DNA from: an uncultured Archangium sp. | GTDB taxonomy: Bacteria > Myxococcota > Myxococcia > Myxococcales > Myxococcaceae | Assembly: GCA_946479335.1 (NCBI GenBank) | Contig: CAMLFP010000170.1 | Location: 1-11,198, forward strand | DNA length: 11,198 nt | Direction of reading: 5' to 3' | Shown: piece by piece, positions 5,704 through 11,198 of the stretch | How positions within the stretch are numbered: the stretch's first letter is position 1 | Layout of the letters: each line of letters opens with the position of its first letter | Translations under genes and position numbers: made by a program | Notes under the pieces: generated by a model | The model's database searches: none | Told to the model about the DNA's origin: nothing | The model's input: only the letters and a program-made list of their open reading frames with translations

Positions 5704-5718
5704 AAGAGGGCCGCCGTG
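5704..5718 (+). promoter_or_regulatory. Ribosome binding site fixing the VKOR-DsbA start
   Basis: AAGAGGG (5704-5710), five bases, then GTG at 5716. This is the clearest Shine-Dalgarno in the region and favours this start over the in-frame GTG at 5680, which has only a weak GGA before it. Confidence 0.6.
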
Positions 5719-6990
5719 TCTTCCTCCGCTCCCTCCCGCGCCGCGCTCGGCACGTTGACCGTCTCCTCCGCCGGGCTCCTCGGCCTCGCCATCTACCAGT
5801 GGCTCGAGCTCCTCTCGGTGCGCGCCGGCCACACGACCGTCTGTTCCGTCAACGAGGTCGTCGACTGCGCCAAGGTGTGGAACTCGCCCTTCGCGCACCT
5901 CGTGCAGGAATACCTCGGCATGCCCGTCGCGGGCCTCGGCGTGCTGTGGGGCACCGTCGCCCTCGCGCTCGCGCTGTTCCTCTCGCAGAAGCCCGAGATC
6001 TTCATCAACGCGGTGAAGGTGTGGGCGCTGCTGGGCCTGCTGTCGTGCGTGACCTTCATCTCCGCCTCGGTGGAGGCGCGCGGGCTGTGCCTCACCTGCC
6101 TCGGCACCTACGTGCTCACCGCCCTCTACGCGGTCGGCGCGCTCAAGCTGCTCGGCGGCCCCGCGATTCCCCCCGTCGGCGGCCTGCTGACCGGCCTCGG
6201 CTGGGGCGTGGCGCTGGCGCTCCCCATCTACCTGGGCCTGCTCTACCCCGGCTCGAAGACGCCCGCGGAGGTGGCCGCGCTCCCCGAGGTGAAGCCCGAG
6301 CAGAAGGGTGACTTGAACGCCATCATCGACAGCCTCCCGCCGCAGGAAGCCGAGATGACGTCGTGGGCGCGCGACGAGTGGAAGAAGGCGGCCGTCATCG
6401 ACGCCTCCGCGTTCCCCGTGCACCTCAAGAAGGGCATGGACGGCGCCCCGGTGCGCATCGTCGAGTTCACCGACATCATGTGCCCGCACTGCGCGCAGTT
6501 CGAAGGGCTGATGGGCCAGCTCGAAGGCATGGCCCCGCCCAACAGCTTCACGCAGGAGCCCCGCTATTACCCGCTCGACGGCGAGTGCAACCCGGAGATC
6601 AAGGGCTCCTCGGGTGACGGCGTGCGCTGCTACGGCGCGAAGCTGCAGATCTGCACCGAGCAGCTCCCGAAGTTCTTCGAGCTGCGCCGCGAGCTCTTCG
6701 CCAACCAGCGCGGGCTGAACCAGGGCGTGATGCTGGCTATCGCGCTGCGCTACGGCGCGAACTCCGACGCGCTCCAGGCCTGCCTCAAGGCCCCGGAGAC
6801 TACCGCGCGCCTCAACGAAGACATCGCCTACGCGCGCAAGGCCGGCATCGAGGGCACGCCGCTGGTGCTGCTCAACGGCAAGGTCGCGCCGCCCGCTCCC
6901 GTCTTCCTGCTGGGGATGATCCTCAACGGCGGCAACGCCGACGCCCCCGCGTTCTCGAAGCTGCCGCCGCCGCCGGTCATCCCGCAGTGA
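5716..6990 (+). CDS. VKOR-DsbA fusion, disulfide-forming membrane enzyme
   Basis: A 424-aa fusion of a vitamin K epoxide reductase domain and a DsbA-like thioredoxin domain. Such proteins replace DsbB plus DsbA: DsbA oxidises secreted proteins, and VKOR passes the electrons to quinone. Five hydrophobic helices are visible (about 11-33, 69-90, 98-118, 125-147, 154-177). The loop cysteines Cys43 and Cys51 and the CLTC motif (125-128) would face the periplasm. The periplasmic domain (about 225-415) carries CPHC (256-259) and the cis-proline Thr381-Pro382. Its extra Cys291, 305, 313 and 356 look usual for the Com1-like DsbA subgroup. The start is GTG 5716 with a good ribosome site; GTG 5680 would add 12 residues. 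The stop overlaps the next start. Confidence 0.95.
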   Translation: MSSSAPSRAALGTLTVSSAGLLGLAIYQWLELLSVRAGHTTVCSVNEVVDCAKVWNSPFAHLVQEYLGMPVAGLGVLWGTVALALALFLSQKPEIFINAVKVWALLGLLSCVTFISASVEARGLCLTCLGTYVLTALYAVGALKLLGGPAIPPVGGLLTGLGWGVALALPIYLGLLYPGSKTPAEVAALPEVKPEQKGDLNAIIDSLPPQEAEMTSWARDEWKKAAVIDASAFPVHLKKGMDGAPVRIVEFTDIMCPHCAQFEGLMGQLEGMAPPNSFTQEPRYYPLDGECNPEIKGSSGDGVRCYGAKLQICTEQLPKFFELRRELFANQRGLNQGVMLAIALRYGANSDALQACLKAPETTARLNEDIAYARKAGIEGTPLVLLNGKVAPPAPVFLLGMILNGGNADAPAFSKLPPPPVIPQ

Positions 6991-7322
6991 GCGACAAGCC
7001 CTTCAACAACCCCTTCGGCGCGTTGAGCGGCTTGAAGAGCGCCCTCCCCTCACAGCCGCCGAAGCCCGAGAAGGAGAAGAAGGGCCCGGCGCGCGCCGTG
7101 GTGCGCATGGAGCGCGTCGGCCGCGGAGGAAAAGAGGTCACCGTCATCGAGCACCTCGAGCTGTCGCTCAAGGAGCGCGAGCACTGGCTCAAGGAGCTCA
7201 AGGGCGCGCTCGGCTGCGGCGGCACGCTGGAGGGCGACGCGCTGGTGCTGCAGGGCGACCTCCGCGAGCGCGCCGGCAAGTGGCTCGAGAAGAAGGGCGT
7301 GCGCAAGGTCACCCTCGGCTGA
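6987..7322 (+). CDS. SUI1/eIF1-like translation factor (YciH family)
   Basis: A 111-aa protein whose residues 36-111 form a SUI1 domain, the bacterial counterpart of eukaryotic/archaeal initiation factor 1. YciH in E. coli affects start-site fidelity and the translation of selected mRNAs. Matching blocks are VVRMERVGRGGKEVTVIEHLEL (38-59), LKGALGCGGTLEGDALVLQGD (71-91) and KKGVRKVTLG at the end. Residues 1-35 are a Pro/Lys-rich, probably flexible extension (PFNNPFGALSGLKSAL, PSQPPKPEKEKK). The GTG start overlaps the VKOR-DsbA stop as GTGA, so translation is likely coupled. No independent Shine-Dalgarno is clear. The functional link between disulfide formation and this factor is unknown; the two may simply share an operon. 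Confidence 0.9.
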   Translation: MSDKPFNNPFGALSGLKSALPSQPPKPEKEKKGPARAVVRMERVGRGGKEVTVIEHLELSLKEREHWLKELKGALGCGGTLEGDALVLQGDLRERAGKWLEKKGVRKVTLG

Positions 7323-7333
7323 GCGCGTCTGCG

Positions 7334-7358
7334 GCGTGGCACCGCCGGTGCCTCACGC
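7334..7358. terminator. Hairpin between convergent genes
   Basis: GGCACC (7338-7343), GCC, GGTGCC (7347-7352) is a perfect inverted repeat. It is extended outwards by GCGT(G) and CACGC with one bulged base. It fills the 30-bp gap between the SUI1 gene and the histidine kinase stop, where a bidirectional terminator is expected. No U-tract follows. Confidence 0.5.
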
Positions 7359-9785
7359 CTCGAGCGCTACCTTGAGGGCCGCGATGGCCTCCTCGAGGCG
7401 CCACGGCTTCACCAGCACCGCGGAGATGCGCAGGCGCTCCTTGGTCTCTTCGTCGAGCTCGCCGGCCATGCCCGACGACACGATGACCGGCAGCTCGGGC
7501 CGCACCTCGCGCAGCGCCAGCGTGAACTCCTCACCGCTCATCTGCGGCATCGAGAGGTCGGTCAGCACCGCGTCGAAGCCCGCGGGCGTCGCGCGCAACG
7601 CCTTGAGCGCCTCGCGCGGGTCATCGAACACCGAGGTGCGGTAGCCCAGCGTCTCCAGCAACCGCGCCGAGACGCGCGCCATGCCCGGGTGGTCATCGAC
7701 CAGCATCAGGTGCTGCCCGGCGCCCGGCCGCGCGCGCTCTTCCTGCAGCGCGGGGAGGTAGACCTGAAACGCGGTGCCCTTCCCCGGCGCGCTGTCGACC
7801 ACGATGGCGCCGTCGTGCGCCTGCACGATGCTCTGCACCACCGCCAACCCGAGGCCGGTGCCGCTGCCGTCGCGCCGCGACGAGAAGAAGGGCTCGAAGA
7901 TGCGGCGCCTGGTGGCCTCGTCCATCCCGTGGCCGGTGTCGGAGATGGTGAGGCGCACCCACTTGCCGGCCTGCAGCGGCGGGTGGCGCGAGGCGAACGC
8001 GTAGTCGACGTCGACGCCCTCCAGCGTCACCGTCAGCGTGCCCTCGCCGTGCATCGCCTGCAGCGCGTTGGTCGCGAGGTTGGTCAGCACCTGGTGCAGC
8101 TGGCCCGCGTCGCCCATCACCCGCGGCACGCGCGCGCCCATCACCTCGCGCACCACCACCGCGCCCGCCGTGGGCTCCAGCAGCTTGAGCGTCTCGCGCA
8201 GCAGCGGCGCCAGCTCCAACGGCTTGCGCTCCGGAGGGCGGCGGCGGCCGAAGGTCAGCACCTGCTGCGTCAGCTCGCGCCCCCGCGCGGTCGCCTGCAG
8301 AATCGCCTGGGCGATCTCCGCGGGCTTGCCGTTGGGCTCCTGCAGCCGCTGGGCGTGCGCGTTCACCACCGTGAGCAGGTTGTTCACGTCGTGCGCGATG
8401 TGCGAGGCCAGCCGCGCCAGCGCCTCGTTCTTCTGCGCGTCGGCCAGCTGCGCCTCGAGGTTGCGCTGCAGCTGCTCGGCCTCGCGCACCCCCGTCACGT
8501 CACGCGCGATGGAGGCGATGCGGTAGACCTCGCCCGCGTCGTTGATGAACGGCACCATCGAGGTGTTGAACCAGCGGCTCCCCGACGGCAGCTGCATCTC
8601 CTGCTCGTAGAGGATGGGCGCGCGCGCCCGAATCGCCTGTTGCCACCGCTGCGTCAGCTTCTCGCGCGCCGGCTCGCTCAACACGTCGCCAGCGCCCTTT
8701 CCGATGGCCAGCTCCCGCGAGACCCCGGTGACCAGCTCCGCGGTGGGGTTCATGTCTTCCAGCACCACGCGCTCGCCCTCGACCCGGTAGAGGAAGATGG
8801 AGTCGTTGGAGTGCAGGAACATCTCGCGGAAGCGGCGCTCCGACTCGCCCAGCGCGCTCTCCAGCTTGGCGCGCTCTGCGCCATCCAGCGCGAGTGACGC
8901 GAGGTCGGCCAGCGCGCCCGCGAACGACTCCTCGCCCGCGTGCCAGTCATGCGGCCCGCCGAGGTGCTCCAGCGAGAGACAGCCCACCAGCGCGCCGCGC
9001 GACTGCAGCCCCACGTCGATGGTCGCGCCGACGTTCTCGGGCGTGAAGTAGCCCTCGGTCAGGTGGCGGGTGCGCGGGTCGGCGTGCACGTCGTCGATGA
9101 CCAGCATGCGCTGGCTGTGCAGCTCCTCGAGGTAGCCGCCGGCGCACGAGACCTCGAGGTTCTTGCCCGAGGTGTGCACGCCGGTGCGCGCGTCGTAGAG
9201 GTCGATGAGCTCCAGCACGGTGCGCGCCTCGTTGAAGAGCCACACGCCGCAGCGAGCAGCGCGCGCGCCGCGCACCGCCACCTCGGTCAACTGCGAGAGC
9301 GCGCCCTTCAAGTCGCCGCTGCGGAACTGCGCGCTCCGCGCCAGCCGCATCAGCTCACCGGTGCCGGCCCGCCAACGCCCTTCCGCGTCGGCGACGATGG
9401 CCGCGTCGCGGCGCTCGCGCTCCAGCCGCGTCATCACCGCCACCAGCCCCGAGAAGTGCGGGCGGAACACCCAGTCGGCGGCGCCCTCCGCCAGCCACAG
9501 CGCCACCATCAGCTCCTGGTCGATGGAGCCGAGGACCAGCAGCGGCACGTCGCGGCCCATCGCCCGCAGCATGTCGCGCCAGTGCCGCGCGGAGGTCACC
9601 TCGTCGGTGAGGTTGACGATGAGGGCGTCGAGCGGCGGCAGCGTCTCGAGCTGCGCGCGCGCATCAGCCAGGTCGGCCGCGCGCACCACCTCGACCTCGC
9701 GGCCCGCGTCGCGCAGGACCTGTGCGACCCGCGCCGCGTCAGCGTCATCGCCACCGATGAGGAGCACACGCTGAGCGGGAGACAT
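7353..9785 (-). CDS. Hybrid sensor histidine kinase with pseudo-receiver, GAF and PAS
   Basis: An 810-aa soluble, probably cytoplasmic signalling kinase with no transmembrane segment. Domains in order: receiver-like (about 3-120), GAF (about 150-305), PAS (about 312-432), HisKA with phospho-acceptor His465 in SHIAHDVNNLL, and HATPase (N box with Asn569/Asn573, DTGHG at 616-620, GTGLGL at 642-647). A C-terminal receiver (about 690-808) has Asp697/Asp698, phospho-acceptor Asp743 (TDLSMP), Ser770 and Lys793. The first receiver lacks the phospho-Asp (Asn58 in DALIVNLTD) and the Lys (Arg108), so it is probably not phosphorylated. The ATG at 9785 places the first beta strand at once; an upstream GTG at 9809 is possible. 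Neither has a good ribosome site. A CBS protein gene lies 51 bp upstream on the same strand. The signal is unknown. Confidence 0.93.
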   Translation of the reverse strand: MSPAQRVLLIGGDDADAARVAQVLRDAGREVEVVRAADLADARAQLETLPPLDALIVNLTDEVTSARHWRDMLRAMGRDVPLLVLGSIDQELMVALWLAEGAADWVFRPHFSGLVAVMTRLERERRDAAIVADAEGRWRAGTGELMRLARSAQFRSGDLKGALSQLTEVAVRGARAARCGVWLFNEARTVLELIDLYDARTGVHTSGKNLEVSCAGGYLEELHSQRMLVIDDVHADPRTRHLTEGYFTPENVGATIDVGLQSRGALVGCLSLEHLGGPHDWHAGEESFAGALADLASLALDGAERAKLESALGESERRFREMFLHSNDSIFLYRVEGERVVLEDMNPTAELVTGVSRELAIGKGAGDVLSEPAREKLTQRWQQAIRARAPILYEQEMQLPSGSRWFNTSMVPFINDAGEVYRIASIARDVTGVREAEQLQRNLEAQLADAQKNEALARLASHIAHDVNNLLTVVNAHAQRLQEPNGKPAEIAQAILQATARGRELTQQVLTFGRRRPPERKPLELAPLLRETLKLLEPTAGAVVVREVMGARVPRVMGDAGQLHQVLTNLATNALQAMHGEGTLTVTLEGVDVDYAFASRHPPLQAGKWVRLTISDTGHGMDEATRRRIFEPFFSSRRDGSGTGLGLAVVQSIVQAHDGAIVVDSAPGKGTAFQVYLPALQEERARPGAGQHLMLVDDHPGMARVSARLLETLGYRTSVFDDPREALKALRATPAGFDAVLTDLSMPQMSGEEFTLALREVRPELPVIVSSGMAGELDEETKERLRISAVLVKPWRLEEAIAALKVALEA

Positions 9786-9810
9786 GCCAGTCGCCGCCAG
9801 ATGTACCACG

Positions 9811-9824
9811 CCACGCCCGCGTGG
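9811..9824. repeat. GC-rich hairpin between CBS and kinase genes
   Basis: CCACG, four bases, CGTGG (CCACGCCCGCGTGG) lies in the 51-bp gap between the CBS protein stop and the kinase start. It could lower read-through or mask the kinase ribosome site. It is short, so its meaning is uncertain. Confidence 0.3.
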
Positions 9825-9836
9825 GTGGGCCCGCCG

Positions 9837-10262
9837 TCAGGACAACAGCTCGGCCCGGCGCGCTCCGGCGGCGTCGACGCCCGCCGTCATCTCCAGCATG
9901 TTCCGCTGCACGACCTGGCACCCGGCTGACGCCGTGCCGCGCACGAAGACGATGGGCGCGGTGGAGTGCGCCAGCATGGTCAGCGCGTCGAGCACCGCGG
10001 TGCTGGGCTCGACCTGCATGCTCGGCACCACCGGCAGCTCGTCGGCCGTCACCAGCGGAGAGTGCGAAGCCATGTAGCTCGCCACCGAGGTGAGCTGCAC
10101 GCCGCGCACATCGCCGGTCGCCTCATGCACCATCACGTACCGGGCGCCGGCCTTCGTCGCCATCTCCGCGGCGCGCGCCACCGACGTGTTGCAGCCAACC
10201 GCGACACAACTCTCAAGGGGCAGGTCTTGGATTTGGAGCGCCATGGGCGTCATGCGCTGCAT
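9837..10262 (-). CDS. Degenerate CBS-domain pair protein
   Basis: A 141-aa cytosolic protein with two CBS-like repeats, at about 10-62 (LPLESCVAVGCNTSVARAAEMATKAGARYVMV) and 78-125 (VVPSMQVEPSTAVLDALTMLAHSTAPIVFV). CBS pairs bind adenosyl nucleotides and act as energy or ligand sensors. The second repeat is less typical at its end, and the match as a whole is moderate. The start is uncertain: ATGs at 10262, 10253 and 10244 and a TTG at 10274 are in frame, and none has a clear Shine-Dalgarno. It lies 51 bp upstream of the hybrid kinase on the same strand, so it may feed a metabolic signal to that kinase. It contains Cys19, Cys24 and Cys115 in no known motif. Confidence 0.65.
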   Translation of the reverse strand: MQRMTPMALQIQDLPLESCVAVGCNTSVARAAEMATKAGARYVMVHEATGDVRGVQLTSVASYMASHSPLVTADELPVVPSMQVEPSTAVLDALTMLAHSTAPIVFVRGTASAGCQVVQRNMLEMTAGVDAAGARRAELLS

Positions 10263-10403
10263 GCGCGAGGCCAATTCGTAATGTGCAGCAATCGCTTGAA
10301 ATCAGCGGGGCGAAGCCGCCTTTCAATTGCAGAGGTGGAATGGCGTTCTGCAATCGAGGTCAGCTGCGACCTTGGTGCGCTCGTCGCACGCGCACATCAC
10401 CGC
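10263..10403. promoter_or_regulatory. Intergenic region with inverted repeat
   Basis: A 141-bp, visibly less GC-rich gap upstream of the CBS gene and downstream of the small membrane protein gene. It holds an 8-bp perfect inverted repeat, ATTGCAGA (10326-10333), 13 bases, TCTGCAAT (10347-10354). A short hairpin, GGCG-AAGC-CGCC, is at about 10313-10324. The region may combine a terminator for the upstream gene with a promoter or operator for the CBS-kinase pair. No confident -35/-10 pair was found. Confidence 0.35.
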
Positions 10404-10910
10404 TCAACGTGCCACCCGTTCGACCCAGCCCTCTGCGGCAGGGAACGCGGTGACCTCGTCGACGCGCGGCGTGTCGAGCGGCTGCGTCCACACCGTGACG
10501 TGGAGCGCGGTGCCGTCGGCCAGCGTGTGGTGCTCCTCGTCTTCGGGCGGCGCGGGCTCGTGGAGGCGCGGGTCGGGCTCGAGGAACAGCACCAGCCATC
10601 GCAGCCCTTCGGCCTCGGCGACGTAGTTGATGGCGAGGCGTTGCCGGCGCAGCGCCCACCGCGCGTTGCGCGTGAGGTCCAGCGACGGCCATTCATGCGT
10701 CGCGGCGCGCTGGGCCTCCGCGGTGCGCAGCGACGCGCGGAGCTCGGTGAACATCGCGCGCTGGGCGTCGGTGAGCTCCGAGACCGGGCGCTGCCACGCG
10801 AGCAGTGTCGGCGCCGGCGGGCGACGGAGGTGCTGCACCACCTGCACCACGCCGAAGACCGCGAGCGCGGCGGCCAACCAGACGAGTGACGCGCGACGCT
10901 CGGGAGTCAT
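10404..10910 (-). CDS. Hypothetical single-TM membrane protein
   Basis: I do not recognise this 168-aa protein with certainty. One hydrophobic helix at 9-26 (LVWLAAALAVFGVVQVV), preceded by Arg5-Arg6, suggests an inner-membrane anchor with the rest outside the cytoplasm. The remainder is a helix-rich segment (ELTDAQRAMFTELRASLRTAEAQ, 45-67), WPSLDL (74-79), a beta-like segment (GLRWLVLFLEP, 102-112) and a His/acid-rich loop (HEPAPPEDEEHH, 117-128). The layout faintly resembles small DUF6162-type proteins, but I cannot confirm that. The ATG at 10910 is chosen over a TTG at 10919. The nearest purine-rich stretch (GAGAGGGGG) belongs to the adjacent 38-bp repeat and lies 12 bases upstream. It may be co-transcribed with the gene at the window end. 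Confidence 0.7.
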   Translation of the reverse strand: MTPERRASLVWLAAALAVFGVVQVVQHLRRPPAPTLLAWQRPVSELTDAQRAMFTELRASLRTAEAQRAATHEWPSLDLTRNARWALRRQRLAINYVAEAEGLRWLVLFLEPDPRLHEPAPPEDEEHHTLADGTALHVTVWTQPLDTPRVDEVTAFPAAEGWVERVAR

Positions 10911-10921
10911 GCAGAGCAAAA

Positions 10922-10959
10922 CCCCCTCTCCCGTTCACGGGAGAGGGTCGGGGTGAGGG
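10922..10959. repeat. REP-like palindromic repeat, copy 2
   Basis: This is the exact reverse complement of the 38-bp repeat at 837-874. The stem is CCCTCTCCCG (10924-10933), loop TTCA, CGGGAGAGGG (10938-10947). It lies in the 57-bp gap between the truncated gene at the window end and the small membrane protein gene, both on the minus strand. On that strand the hairpin would separate the two messages or stabilise the upstream one. Its GAGAGGGGG run may serve as a distant ribosome site for the downstream gene. Confidence 0.85.
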
Positions 10960-10967
10960 CCGTCGAC

Positions 10968-11198
10968 TCAGCGCTTCTTGGGTTCCATGCGGCCGTGGCG
11001 GGGCTTGGCCTTGAAGCGGTCGCCCGGCTTGGGCGCGAAGCGCGAACGAGGCGCCTCGGAGCCGCCGCCGAAGGACTTCTTCTCGCCGAAGCTCTTCTTC
11101 TCACCGAACGAGCGCTCGCCGCCGAACGACTTCTTCGCGCCGAACTCACGCTTCTCGCCGAAGCTCTTCTTCTCTCCGAACGACCGCTCGCCGCCGAA
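10968..11198 (-). CDS. C-terminal tail of a truncated gene, hexapeptide repeats
   Basis: The gene runs off the window, and only the last 76 codons and the TGA (10968-10970) are visible. The frame is open with no start. Eight consecutive hexapeptides of the form FG-(G/E/A)-(E/K)-(R/K)-(S/E) occupy 11198-11055: FGGERS, FGEKKS, FGEKRE, FGAKKS, FGGERS, FGEKKS, FGEKKS and a degenerate FGGGSE. They are followed by a basic end (APRSRFAPKPGDRFKAKPRHGRMEPKKR). Basic, Gly/Phe-rich tails of this kind occur on RNA-binding enzymes such as DEAD-box helicases and pseudouridine synthases, so the missing part may be one of these. No catalytic domain is in view. Confidence 0.75.
   Translation of the reverse strand, partial: FGGERSFGEKKSFGEKREFGAKKSFGGERSFGEKKSFGEKKSFGGGSEAPRSRFAPKPGDRFKAKPRHGRMEPKKR

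Noticed and set aside
5680..5715. Upstream GTG start for VKOR-DsbA
   Set aside because: It has a weak ribosome site and would add residues lacking homology. GTG 5716 has AAGAGGG at ideal spacing. It remains possible.
7689..8897. 402-codon plus-strand frame opposite the histidine kinase
   Set aside because: Composition is Arg/His/Leu/Gln-biased with no domain, and the opposite strand encodes clear HisKA, HATPase and PAS motifs.
9966..10889. 307-codon plus-strand frame spanning the CBS gene, the gap and the small membrane protein gene
   Set aside because: It crosses two better supported minus-strand genes and has shadow-type Arg/His-rich composition.
11055..11198. CRISPR-like tandem repeats
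   Set aside because: The 18-bp periodicity is in frame and encodes hexapeptides, with no unique spacers between units.

Overview
The window is very GC-rich, with strong G/C preference at third codon positions and densely packed genes. The gene content suggests a member of the Myxococcota (myxobacteria). This is inferred from the G+C bias, a VKOR-DsbA fusion, an orphan multidomain hybrid histidine kinase, the style of the lineage-type hypothetical proteins and the GC-rich palindromic intergenic repeats. No rRNA, tRNA, CRISPR array, phage gene or transposase gene was seen.

Layout, left to right. (a) 64-822 (+): a classical short-chain dehydrogenase. It converges on a minus-strand operon, with a 38-bp palindromic REP-like repeat between them. 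(b) 2453-889 (-): oligoribonuclease (orn), then an ApaH/PPP-like metallophosphoesterase, then a small Cys-rich zinc-ribbon protein, with gaps of 2 and 3 bp. The first two enzymes both suit turnover of short RNAs and nucleotides. (c) 2486-3424 (+): a helical 312-aa protein of unknown function, divergent from orn. (d) 3425-3872: a gene-free stretch holding a roughly 385-bp element with 85-bp inverted arms (86% identical, the inner 32 bp perfect). It looks like a MITE or other non-autonomous repeat. (e) 5653-3873 (-): a YgfZ-type protein, an ECF-type sigma factor and a WCPPC thioredoxin. The sigma and thioredoxin genes overlap by 23 bp. (f) 5716-7322 (+), divergent from (e): a VKOR-DsbA fusion whose stop overlaps the start of a SUI1/YciH gene (GTGA). 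(g) 10262-7353 (-): a degenerate CBS-pair protein followed by a hybrid histidine kinase (pseudo-receiver, GAF, PAS, HisKA, HATPase, REC). (h) 10910-10404 (-): a small single-TM protein of unknown function. (i) 11198-10968 (-): the C-terminal tail of a gene cut by the window end, built of FGEKKS-type hexapeptides. A second copy of the 38-bp repeat, in inverted orientation, lies between (h) and (i).

The most suggestive part is (e)+(f). Four genes around one divergent promoter region concern thiol chemistry or Fe-S proteins: YgfZ, thioredoxin, VKOR-DsbA, and a sigma factor carrying a CxC pair in its linker. No anti-sigma gene is visible. A redox-responsive regulon controlled by a sigma factor with a thioredoxin partner is an attractive hypothesis, but it is an inference. 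The rest of the window is ordinary chromosomal housekeeping and signalling content.
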